The notes under the pieces were generated by a model, which did no database searches, was not told where the DNA came from, and saw only the letters and a program-made list of their open reading frames with translations. DNA of 42,635 nt from positions 1 to 42,635 of the forward strand of contig VSNY01000011.1 in the NCBI GenBank assembly GCA_009774535.1, in the 5' to 3' direction. Both the position numbers and the translations under genes were made by a program. Positions 7,831-15,587 of the stretch are shown in pieces. Origin of the DNA: Lachnospiraceae bacterium. Its GTDB lineage: Bacteria > Bacillota > Clostridia > Lachnospirales > Lachnospiraceae. Position 1 is the first letter of the stretch; each line of letters begins with the position of its first letter.

Positions 7831-10494
7831 ATGAAATATAACGGGCTGACCGATCAGGAGGCGGAAGCGTCAAGAAAAAAATACGGGTCCAACGAAATTC
7901 CGGATTCCGAACCGACGACCTTCTGGGATGAGTTCAAGGAAACATTTGAAGACCCTATGATCCGGGTGCTGCTGGCGATTGCGGCGCTTATGATCGTCAT
8001 GTTTTGCTTTGGATATGCTGAGATCTATGAGCCGTTAGGAACTATTGTGGCAGTGCTGATCGTAGCCTTTGTGTCAGCAAAAACAGGCGTAGCGAGCGAT
8101 ACAAAGTATAGGGAACTCAAAGACGGTACAAAAAAAGATGAATGTAAAGTATACCGCAACGGCGTAGTCACAGTGATTGATGTGGATGACGTGGTAACCG
8201 GTGATAAAGTGCTGCTGCAGTCCGGCAACAAGATTCCGGCTGACGGCATTCTGGTCTCCGGTTCGCTGCGGGTAGATAATTCCGCGCTGAACGGGGAAGC
8301 GGAAGAATGCAAAAAGACCGAAGCAGAGGAAAGTTTTCAGCTTCCGGAAGATATTACCGGGGATACGTTTGTCGACGCGCATTCTTTGTTCCGCGGCGCG
8401 GTTGTATTTGACGGGGAAGGCGTGCTGGATGTCCGCAAAGTCGGCTTAAAGACGATGATGGGCAAGATGGCCGAAGAAATGCAGGAAGACGAACCGGATT
8501 CGCCGTTAAAAGTAAAGCTGGCAAAGCTGGCAAAACAGATCTCGACGTTTGGATATATCGGCGCTGCCGCGATCTCCATCTTATACTTTGTACATTTTAT
8601 TTCCCTGGCAGGCGGCGTTTCCGCTTATTTTGACAACGGAATCCAGACGATTTTACAGGATGTGATCCGTGCGGTTTCGCTTGCAGTCGTAATTATCGTC
8701 TGCGCTGTGCCGGAAGGGCTGCCGCTGATGATCTCTCTCGTGCTGATGCAGAATACGAGCAAGATGTTAGATCATAACGTATTGGTCAGAAAGGCGGAAG
8801 GAATCGAGACGGCAGGTTCTTTAAATATTTTGTTCAGCGATAAAACAGGAACGATTACAAAGGGCAGGCTGGAAGTTGTGGATTTCTTTACCGCAGACGG
8901 AACGTCCATTCCGATCCCGGAACTTGGCAGTCATACAGAAATTAAAAAAATGCTGGATCTGGCCATCGGCAAAAATACGCAGTCGTTATTTGACGCTTCC
9001 CATCAGGTAATCGGCGGCAATGCAACAGATCAGGCGCTGATGAAATTTATGGGCGAAGAAGCGTTTAACGCGGTAAATGCCGATCAGAGCCTTGTAATTA
9101 CAGCCAGCCAGGGCTTTAACTCCGCCAACAAATTCAGTCAGGCCAGGATTGATTCTGTGGGCAGGACTTTCTACAAAGGCGCGCCGGAAAAACTGCTTGC
9201 ACAGGCAGTAAACTTTTTAGACAGCGACGGCAGGGAAAAAGCAATTGACCAGGCGGCGTTAAATAAAAAGATCGATGAACTGGCATCCAAAGCGATGCGT
9301 GTGCTGGCATTCGGTTATTCCAAAAAGCCTATGAAAGAAAATACGATCCACAATGACCTTGTCATTATCGGGCTGGTCGGCATCCGCGACGACGTCAGGC
9401 CGGAAGCCAGGGATGCGATTCATCAGGTACAGGAAGCAGGCATCCAGGTCGTTATGATTACCGGCGACCGTCTGGAGACAGCCGTTGCGATTGCCAAAGA
9501 TGCAGGACTTTTAAAAAGCGACAAAGACCGCGCGTTATCTTCTGCGCAGTTAAATGAAATGTCCGACGAGGAAGTCAAAAAAATCATTCCGGAAATCCGT
9601 GTGATCGCACGTGCGCTTCCGACGGATAAATCCAGGATGGTACGCTTATGCCAGGAAATGAACCTGGTAGTCGGCATGACCGGCGACGGCGTGAACGATT
9701 CCCCGGCACTGAAGCGGGCGGACGTCGGCTTTGCGATGGGCAGCGGTACCGAAGCGGCAAAAGAAGCCGGAAAGATCGTAATTTTGGATGATAATTTTAA
9801 ATCCATCAAGGATGCGATCTGGTATGGGCGAACCATTTACCACAATATTTTAAAATTCTGCAAATTCCAGCTGGTCATTAACGTGGCAGCTGTTATCGTC
9901 AGTGCGATCGCGCCGTTTTTAGGCGTGGAAGAGCCGTTAAAGGTAACGCATTTGTTATTTGTCAACCTGGTTATGGACAGTCTGGGTGCAATTATGCTCG
10001 GCAACGAGCCGGCGCTTGAGAAATATATGACTGAAAAACCAAGGCGGAGAGATGAAAGCATTGTCAGCAAAAAGATGATGGCGCAGATTGTGACAATGGG
10101 CGCCTGGCTGACGGTACTGAGTTTTATATATCTGAAACATCCGTTTTTTATCGGTTTATTTGCAGATGAAGAGCAGCATCTGACAGGATATTTTGTGCTG
10201 TTTATTGTAAGCGCATTGTTTAACGGATTTAATGTCAGGGATGATTCCTTTGCGATTTTTAAAGGACTAAATGAGAATACCGGATTTTTGAAAGTATTTT
10301 TCACGATTATTCTGGTGCAGGCGCTGATTGTTAACGCAGCGTTGATTCCATTCCCGCTGTTTACATGGATTGGAAATATGTTTAGCTGTAAGCCGTTTGG
10401 ATGGATCGGATGGGTGACAGTTGTGATCCTTGGCGCAACGATGATCCCGGCAGATATGATCCGCAAAGCGGTAACGGGCAGCGGAAAAGAATAA
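7831..10494 (+). CDS. Calcium-translocating P-type ATPase, PMCA type
   Basis: An 887-residue P2-type ATPase expected to pump Ca2+ out of the cytoplasm at the cost of ATP. It has an N-terminal cation ATPase domain, transmembrane pairs, the CAVPEGLPL helix with the Pro-Glu ion-binding motif, phosphorylation site D337 in DKTGTIT, the nucleotide-binding KGAPEKLL motif, hinge MTGDGVNDSPALKRADVG (from residue 616), and six C-terminal membrane segments with NLVMDSLGA. The actuator loop reads NGEA (E156) where most family members have TGES. GGAGGAAA ribosome-binding site. It lies downstream of three Ca2+-binding TerD genes, which suggests a shared link to calcium handling; a 252-base gap means it may have its own transcript. 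Confidence 0.95.
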   Translation: MKYNGLTDQEAEASRKKYGSNEIPDSEPTTFWDEFKETFEDPMIRVLLAIAALMIVMFCFGYAEIYEPLGTIVAVLIVAFVSAKTGVASDTKYRELKDGTKKDECKVYRNGVVTVIDVDDVVTGDKVLLQSGNKIPADGILVSGSLRVDNSALNGEAEECKKTEAEESFQLPEDITGDTFVDAHSLFRGAVVFDGEGVLDVRKVGLKTMMGKMAEEMQEDEPDSPLKVKLAKLAKQISTFGYIGAAAISILYFVHFISLAGGVSAYFDNGIQTILQDVIRAVSLAVVIIVCAVPEGLPLMISLVLMQNTSKMLDHNVLVRKAEGIETAGSLNILFSDKTGTITKGRLEVVDFFTADGTSIPIPELGSHTEIKKMLDLAIGKNTQSLFDASHQVIGGNATDQALMKFMGEEAFNAVNADQSLVITASQGFNSANKFSQARIDSVGRTFYKGAPEKLLAQAVNFLDSDGREKAIDQAALNKKIDELASKAMRVLAFGYSKKPMKENTIHNDLVIIGLVGIRDDVRPEARDAIHQVQEAGIQVVMITGDRLETAVAIAKDAGLLKSDKDRALSSAQLNEMSDEEVKKIIPEIRVIARALPTDKSRMVRLCQEMNLVVGMTGDGVNDSPALKRADVGFAMGSGTEAAKEAGKIVILDDNFKSIKDAIWYGRTIYHNILKFCKFQLVINVAAVIVSAIAPFLGVEEPLKVTHLLFVNLVMDSLGAIMLGNEPALEKYMTEKPRRRDESIVSKKMMAQIVTMGAWLTVLSFIYLKHPFFIGLFADEEQHLTGYFVLFIVSALFNGFNVRDDSFAIFKGLNENTGFLKVFFTIILVQALIVNAALIPFPLFTWIGNMFSCKPFGWIGWVTVVILGATMIPADMIRKAVTGSGKE

Positions 10495-10523
10495 ACGGAT
10501 TCAGGATAAGTTTTAAAATTATG

Positions 10524-10569
10524 ATGCCAGCTTTGCGGGTCTGTCAGGGTCTGCGGAGCTGGCATTTTT
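10524..10569 (+). terminator. Rho-independent terminator of Ca2+ ATPase gene
   Basis: ATGCCAGCT (10524-10532) pairs perfectly with AGCTGGCAT (10557-10565), followed at once by a run of T. Confidence 0.8.
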
Positions 10570-10665
10570 AGGGGGATGAGTTACCCGGACGACTCTGCGG
10601 GCCTGGTTCACTAAGACTAAGGATTCAGCGGTTTAAAGATTTCTCAATAAATTTTCCAATTTATC

Positions 10666-10694
10666 TTGACAGGAACAAGTGTTCTTAGTATAAT
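10666..10694 (+). promoter_or_regulatory. Consensus promoter of radical SAM repair operon
   Basis: TTGACA (10666-10671), 17 bases, TATAAT (10689-10694). The spacer contains a LexA-type box, so the promoter should be strong when not repressed. Confidence 0.85.
10672..10685. promoter_or_regulatory. Putative LexA (SOS) box
   Basis: GGAACAAGTGTTCT matches 12 of 14 positions of the Gram-positive LexA/DinR consensus CGAACRNRYGTTYG; the core GAAC-N4-GTTC is exact. It fills the space between -35 and -10, where a bound repressor would block RNA polymerase. Confidence 0.75.
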
Positions 10695-10695
10695 C

Positions 10696-10709
10696 AGAAT
10701 ATACGTTCG
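10696..10709. promoter_or_regulatory. Possible second, weaker LexA box
   Basis: AGAATATACGTTCG matches 12 of 14 positions of the same consensus, with one core change (GAAT for GAAC). It starts 24 bases after the first box, just downstream of the -10 element. Confidence 0.45.
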
Positions 10710-10737
10710 ATACAAAAGGAAAGCAGGAGGTATCTAA

Positions 10738-12039
10738 ATGGAATTGCACCTGTCTACCAAAATGACGCTGATGGAAAAACTGCAAATACTTACAGATGCG
10801 GCTAAATATGATGTGGCCTGTACTTCCAGCGGCATTGATCGTTCTGGTGACGGTACCGGGATGGGGAATACGAAGCTGGCTGGAATTTGTCATAGTTTTT
10901 CTACGGACGGACGCTGCATTTCCCTGTTGAAAATACTGTTTACCAATGAATGTATCTTTGACTGCCGCTATTGTCAGAACCGCAGCTCCAATGACGTGCC
11001 GCGGGCTTCGTTTACGCCGGATGAAATCTGTGAGCTGACGATGCAGTTTTACCGGAGAAATTATATTGAAGGGCTGTTTTTAAGCTCTGGTATTCTGCAT
11101 AATCCGAATTATACAATGGAGCTGATTTGTGAGGCGGTTCGGAAACTGCGCGTGGTGTATCGGTTTCAAGGGTATATCCATGTTAAGGCAATTCCGGGCG
11201 CTGATCTTAAGCTGGTTTTTCAGACGGGGCTGTATGCAGACCGTATGAGCATTAATCTGGAATTGCCGACAGCCGAAGGACTGCAGATGCTGGCGCCGCA
11301 TAAAAGCCGCAAAAAAATATTGGAGCCAATGCGCATGATTCAAAATGTCCGGGAAGAAAACCAAAATGAGCTGATGCTGTACCGTCATACGCCAAAGTTT
11401 GTTCCTGCCGGCCAGTCTACGCAGATGATTATCGGAGCGACACCGGAAAGCGATTATCAGATTCTGTCCGTGGCGGAGAATTTGTATCAGAAATTTGGAC
11501 TAAAGCGGGTTTTTTATTCTGCATTTGTTCGTGTAAATGACGATGCGATGCTGCCTGTGCTGCCGGGCGGCCCGCCGCTTCTGCGTGAACACAGGCTGTA
11601 TCAGGCGGATTTTCTGCTCCGTTATTATGGTTTTTCGGCAGCAGAGCTGTTAAGTGAACAGCGGCCGCATTTTAATGTGCTGCTGGACCCCAAATGTGAC
11701 TGGGCTGTCCGTCATCTGGAACAGTTTCCAGTTGAAATCAACCGTGCAGATTATGAGACGCTTCTGCGTGTTCCGGGTATTGGAGTAAAAAGTGCGCGCA
11801 GAATTATCGGAGCCAGAAAAAGCGCCGTCCTGGATTTTGATGACCTGAAAAAAATCGGTGTTGTATTAAAGCGGGCATTGTACTTTGTTACGTGCAGCGG
11901 CAGGATGATGTACCGGACGAAGCTGGAAGAAGATTATATTGTACGCAATCTGACAGATCCTGGAGAAAATTTTCCATTTTCCAAAGACGGGATGACTTAT
12001 CAGCAGTTGTCTTTGTTTGATACAAATTTGACTTTATGA
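10738..12039 (+). CDS. Putative DNA modification/repair radical SAM protein
   Basis: A 433-residue radical SAM enzyme. The iron-sulfur cluster motif CIFDCRYC places cysteines at 72, 76 and 79. A C-terminal helix-hairpin-helix (VPGIGVKSARRI, about 345-356) is a DNA-binding fold. This combination, with the next gene as partner, matches the family annotated as putative DNA modification/repair radical SAM protein (TIGR03916); its reaction has not been established to my knowledge. The start has an AGCAGGAGG ribosome-binding site. The LexA-type box in its promoter supports a role in the DNA damage response. An alternative role in base modification cannot be excluded. Confidence 0.9.
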   Translation: MELHLSTKMTLMEKLQILTDAAKYDVACTSSGIDRSGDGTGMGNTKLAGICHSFSTDGRCISLLKILFTNECIFDCRYCQNRSSNDVPRASFTPDEICELTMQFYRRNYIEGLFLSSGILHNPNYTMELICEAVRKLRVVYRFQGYIHVKAIPGADLKLVFQTGLYADRMSINLELPTAEGLQMLAPHKSRKKILEPMRMIQNVREENQNELMLYRHTPKFVPAGQSTQMIIGATPESDYQILSVAENLYQKFGLKRVFYSAFVRVNDDAMLPVLPGGPPLLREHRLYQADFLLRYYGFSAAELLSEQRPHFNVLLDPKCDWAVRHLEQFPVEINRADYETLLRVPGIGVKSARRIIGARKSAVLDFDDLKKIGVVLKRALYFVTCSGRMMYRTKLEEDYIVRNLTDPGENFPFSKDGMTYQQLSLFDTNLTL

Positions 12040-12078
12040 TCTGATTTTAGAATTTGACAGAAAGGAAAGAGCCATATT

Positions 12079-12858
12079 ATGGAAGAGAACATTATCATGT
12101 GCGAAGATTCCATTGAGGGGATTCTGACAGGTGTCTATCATGCCTGCGAACTCCGCAAAGATCCGGAAACCATCCATCTGCAGACGGAAGAAGTGGACAA
12201 TTACCGTCTGTTTGCCGTTTATCATGAAGTAAAGGCAGATGAAAAAAAGAGCGCGAAAGTCCTTCATACCATTTACCGCAAATTTGGAGAAGATGCTTAT
12301 ACGCAGATCTGTCAGGCTATGGTATCTTATGACACAGCAAAAGCGGATGCCGTCTACCATACAATTGCAACTGGAATATCCGGCCATTACCGCGGAAAAC
12401 TGATGGAGCATTTAAGCAACCATTATGTGAATAAGGTATTTCGTCTAAGCCGCAACACCGGAATCGAAATTCACCATCTGCTTGGATTCCTTCGTTTCCG
12501 GGAACTTTCAGATGGAATACTGCTGGCCAGATATCATCCGAAAAATGACATTACAACTATGATTATGCCGCATTTTGCAAACCGTCTGCCAAATGAAGAC
12601 TTTGCAGTGTATGATGAGCGGAGAAACTATTATGCCGTACATCCTAAGGGAAAACAATGGTACTTGGTACGCGGCGGGCTGCCTTTTACACAAGAACAGG
12701 AAACGTATTCCCAAACCGAAGCAGAATATCAGATGCTGTATCGGCATTTCTGCCAGACGATTGCGATTCAGGAGCGCAAGAATCTGGGACTGCAGAAAAA
12801 TATGCTGCCATTGCGGTTTCGTAAGTATATGACGGAATTTCAAGATACGGATGAATAG
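12079..12858 (+). CDS. Partner protein of radical SAM repair enzyme (TIGR03915-like)
   Basis: A 259-residue soluble protein resembling the family annotated as SAM-linked putative DNA repair protein (TIGR03915/DUF4130), which is nearly always encoded beside the radical SAM gene found here just upstream. Recognisable stretches are the N-terminal SIEGILTGVYHAC, the central HLLGFLRFREL, and HFANRLPNEDFAVYDERR. No classical catalytic motif is evident to me. It starts 39 bases after the radical SAM gene with an AAAGGAAAG ribosome-binding site, so the two should share the SOS-type promoter. It may bind the DNA substrate or receive the modified base; this is inference. Confidence 0.88.
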   Translation: MEENIIMCEDSIEGILTGVYHACELRKDPETIHLQTEEVDNYRLFAVYHEVKADEKKSAKVLHTIYRKFGEDAYTQICQAMVSYDTAKADAVYHTIATGISGHYRGKLMEHLSNHYVNKVFRLSRNTGIEIHHLLGFLRFRELSDGILLARYHPKNDITTMIMPHFANRLPNEDFAVYDERRNYYAVHPKGKQWYLVRGGLPFTQEQETYSQTEAEYQMLYRHFCQTIAIQERKNLGLQKNMLPLRFRKYMTEFQDTDE

Positions 12859-12948
12859 AATAAAGAATGTGCGCTGCATTTTATTAGCAATCCGGACGTA
12901 ACCATGATATACACCCGTCTTTGACAGAAAAAAGAAAGAAGGATACCT

Positions 12949-13413
12949 ATGAAAAGTAATCAGACAACCCTCTGCTATATCGAACAGAATGGAAAATATC
13001 TGATGATGCACAGAGTCAAAAAGGAAAAAGATATTAACAAAGACAAATGGGTCGGTGTAGGCGGTCACTTTGAGGCAGATGAATCGCCGGAAGAATGTCT
13101 GTTTCGCGAAGTAAAAGAAGAAACCGGGCTTACATTGACTTCCTGGCAGCTGCGGGGGATTATTACATTTATTTGCGACAGGCAGGATACGGAATATATG
13201 TTTCTCTATACAGCGGACGGATTTTACGGAACATTGACAGAATGTGAAGAAGGCGACCTGGAATGGGTGGAGAAATCCCGTGTATGCGATTTGCCAATTT
13301 GGGAAGGAGATCGGATTTTTTTCCGTCTTATCGAAGAAAACCATCCGTTTTTTTCTTTAAAGCTGAGATATGAAAATAATGTGCTTGTGGAACAGTCATT
13401 AAATGGAAAATAA
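12949..13413 (+). CDS. mutT: Nudix hydrolase, 8-oxo-dGTP diphosphatase-like
   Basis: A 154-residue Nudix enzyme of the MutT type, which cleaves damaged nucleoside triphosphates such as 8-oxo-dGTP to monophosphates. The Nudix box is complete (residues 39-61): G39, then E six residues later, and REVKEETG, matching G-x5-E-x7-R-E-x2-E-E-x-G. The N terminus (TTLCYIEQNGKYLMMHRVKKEKDINKDKWVG in outline) is typical of bacterial MutT-like proteins of Firmicutes. It lies 90 bases after the repair pair, so it may be part of the same damage-response transcript. Substrate is by family analogy only. Confidence 0.88.
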   Translation: MKSNQTTLCYIEQNGKYLMMHRVKKEKDINKDKWVGVGGHFEADESPEECLFREVKEETGLTLTSWQLRGIITFICDRQDTEYMFLYTADGFYGTLTECEEGDLEWVEKSRVCDLPIWEGDRIFFRLIEENHPFFSLKLRYENNVLVEQSLNGK

Positions 13414-13424
13414 GAGGGGCTATT

Positions 13425-14690
13425 ATGTCAAAAGAAAAAGTAAAGATGCTGTTAAAGGAAAATTTGATTTCAACTGCGCAAAATCGGATGAAAGAAGTGG
13501 GAGCAGTACTGCTTTTGTCTTTGCTGACGCTGGCTGCGGGCTGCTGCGGGGCAGCTGATGATGCGCCAGTAAGCAGTACAGAGAATAATAAGGGCAGCCA
13601 GATTACTGAAGATTTGGACGCCGGGCAACCAGATCATGTGCAGAGACAGGAAGTACCGGAACTTAAGACACTGGGACAAGAAATACAAGAGCAAAAAGCA
13701 CAGGATCAGGAAGTGCAGAGTCAGGAAATGCAGGAACAAAAAGCGCAGGAAGTGCAGAAGCAAAAAGCACAGGATCGGGAAGCGCAGAATCAGGCAGTGC
13801 AGGAACATGCAGCGCGGGAGCAGCAGGATGAGGAACTGGAATTGTATTATGAAAAGGACGGCAGACAATATCAGCTTGTACCGGATCTCGTTACAGGGGA
13901 ATACATATGGGCCAGTGTGCTGACAAATGGGATACAGGTGAAAGACAGCCATGGACATGACAGAACAGATTATTACTCACAGGAACATACATTTGAAAAG
14001 CGGGATGCAAAAGTGTCTTATCCGGTACGGCGCTGGGATAACCTGATGTATTCGGCGGGGGAATATTTGGTTTTTGAATATGATGGCATAGTCCATGTTT
14101 CTGAACATACGGATTTGTACCATCCGGTTCTTAGTTATGACTATGGTGGTACTTACGGCATAATCATAAAAGTGCCGCGGGGATATATGGTTTCAGACAG
14201 TAATGCCTATGAAATTCGTTTTTATAATGAAAAGTTTCAGGAAAAACTGGTGAAAACGGGCCTGCGTGCTGGTGAGAGCGGGGTTTATTTCGAGAATGGC
14301 CGGATGGCGGTTCGAGATATGAAAACGGGTCTGATGGGATTTATGGATGAGAGAGGGGAACTTGTGATTCCTTGTAAGTATGCAATTGTCAGCGATTTTT
14401 CTAATGGCTATGCTTCGGTGCTGACGGATGCCGAGGTAGTGTCATATACGGAGGATGCGGGTACGGTGCAGATGTTTTGTGGAAAAGGCGGGCAATGGGG
14501 GATTATTGATGAGAAAGGCAGCTTTGTGATTGAACCTTGTGAGCGGTTTGCGAATCAGAGCCAGGATCAGACAGATGTGGCGTATGATGCGGGCGTGCGC
14601 CGCTTTGGGCTGGTGCGTGAGGACGGGACGGTGGATTTTATTGCATCTGACCAAAACGAACGGGTGCTGGAAACGGTAAGTTTGCGTTGA
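13425..14690 (+). CDS. Gln-rich lipoprotein with WG-repeat-like domain
   Basis: A 421-residue predicted lipoprotein: hydrophobic segment (about 26-39) ending in LAAGC with lipidation Cys 40. Residues about 75-135 form a low-complexity, Gln/Glu/Lys-rich stretch built from near-repeats of EQKAQDQEVQ, likely a surface spacer or coiled coil. The C-terminal half has beta-rich repeats such as MGFMDERGELVIPCKYAIVSDFSNGYA and WGIIDEKGSFVIEP, which resemble WG/KWG repeats. GAGGGG ribosome-binding site; 11 bases after the Nudix gene. Role unknown; the link to DNA repair may be positional only. Confidence 0.8.
   Translation: MSKEKVKMLLKENLISTAQNRMKEVGAVLLLSLLTLAAGCCGAADDAPVSSTENNKGSQITEDLDAGQPDHVQRQEVPELKTLGQEIQEQKAQDQEVQSQEMQEQKAQEVQKQKAQDREAQNQAVQEHAAREQQDEELELYYEKDGRQYQLVPDLVTGEYIWASVLTNGIQVKDSHGHDRTDYYSQEHTFEKRDAKVSYPVRRWDNLMYSAGEYLVFEYDGIVHVSEHTDLYHPVLSYDYGGTYGIIIKVPRGYMVSDSNAYEIRFYNEKFQEKLVKTGLRAGESGVYFENGRMAVRDMKTGLMGFMDERGELVIPCKYAIVSDFSNGYASVLTDAEVVSYTEDAGTVQMFCGKGGQWGIIDEKGSFVIEPCERFANQSQDQTDVAYDAGVRRFGLVREDGTVDFIASDQNERVLETVSLR
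13672..13817 (+). repeat. Imperfect in-gene tandem repeats (Gln-rich spacer)
   Basis: DNA repeats built around GCAAAAAGCACAGGAT and CAGGAAGTGCAG recur several times within the lipoprotein gene and encode the EQKAQ/DQEVQ units. Such tracts can expand or contract by slippage. Confidence 0.65.
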
Positions 14691-14811
14691 CAGATGGTAA
14701 GGTGTCTGTTACGGATGATCTGGTTTTTGTTGAAATCTTTCAAAACTGTTAGATTTGGCTGAAATTTGGACAGAATGTGGAAAGATTTGTCTGTTAAAGT
14801 CTGTATTGTAA

Positions 14812-14859
14812 GTAACGGGGAAGAACCTGGAACGGTTATGTTTAGTGGTAACGGGGAAG
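14812..14859 (+). repeat. Direct repeat upstream of ABC transporter
   Basis: GTAACGGGGAAG occurs at 14812-14823 and again at 14848-14859, 36 bases apart, in the 219-base gap before the ABC genes. It could be a regulator site; no clear promoter was found nearby. Confidence 0.35.
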
Positions 14860-14909
14860 GAATCAGACCGTTGCAAGCGTGAAAAGACAGAGACAGGAGG
14901 GCATTTCAA

Positions 14910-15587
14910 GTGACAATTTTAGAAACCAGAAATCTGAAAAAGGTATATGGTACAGGCGATACTGCAGTCCATGCGCTGCGTGGTGTCAGTCTTACGGTAG
15001 AAAAAGGGGAATTTGTGGCGATTGTCGGTACTTCCGGCAGCGGCAAATCTACGCTGCTGCATATGCTGGGCGGTTTGGACCGTCCGACAGCAGGGGAAGT
15101 GCTGGTGGATGGAAAATCGATTTTTTCGTTTCGGGATGAAGAGCTGACTATTTTCCGGCGCAGGAAAATCGGATTTATTTTTCAAAGCTACAACCTGGTT
15201 CCGGTACTGAATGTTTATGATAACATTGTGCTTCCGATCCAGTTAGACGGAAATGAGCCGAACAAACAGTATATGGATATGGTGATCAGAGCGCTTGGTA
15301 TGGAGAGCAAGCTGGACAGCCTGCCGAACAACCTTTCCGGCGGACAGCAGCAGCGTGTCGCGATCGCGCGGGCGCTTGCCACCAAGCCGGCGATTATCCT
15401 GGCAGATGAGCCGACCGGGAACCTGGACAGCCGTACGAGTCAGGATGTGATGGGGCTTTTGAAGGTGACCAGTCAGAAACTCGGGCAGACGATTGTCATG
15501 ATTACGCATAATGAAGAAATCGCGCAGCTTGCAGACCGAATGATCCGTATTGAAGACGGTAATATTACAGGAGGTGGGCAGGCATGA
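14910..15587 (+). CDS. ABC transporter ATP-binding protein, MacB/LolD type
   Basis: A 225-residue ATPase of the MacB/LolD/FtsE group, which powers FtsX-like permeases in export or mechanotransmission rather than import. Walker A GTSGSGKS (40-47), Q-loop FIFQSYNLVPVLNVYDN, signature LSGGQQQR, Walker B IILADEPTGNLD, and H-loop MITHNEE are all intact. It starts with GTG at 14910 after ACAGGAGGG. It overlaps the permease gene by four bases (ATGA), indicating translational coupling. Confidence 0.94.
   Translation: MTILETRNLKKVYGTGDTAVHALRGVSLTVEKGEFVAIVGTSGSGKSTLLHMLGGLDRPTAGEVLVDGKSIFSFRDEELTIFRRRKIGFIFQSYNLVPVLNVYDNIVLPIQLDGNEPNKQYMDMVIRALGMESKLDSLPNNLSGGQQQRVAIARALATKPAIILADEPTGNLDSRTSQDVMGLLKVTSQKLGQTIVMITHNEEIAQLADRMIRIEDGNITGGGQA

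Noticed and set aside
12508..13344. 278-codon minus-strand frame across the partner protein and the Nudix gene
   Set aside because: It overlaps two well-supported plus-strand genes and reads as low-complexity Phe/His-rich protein without motifs.
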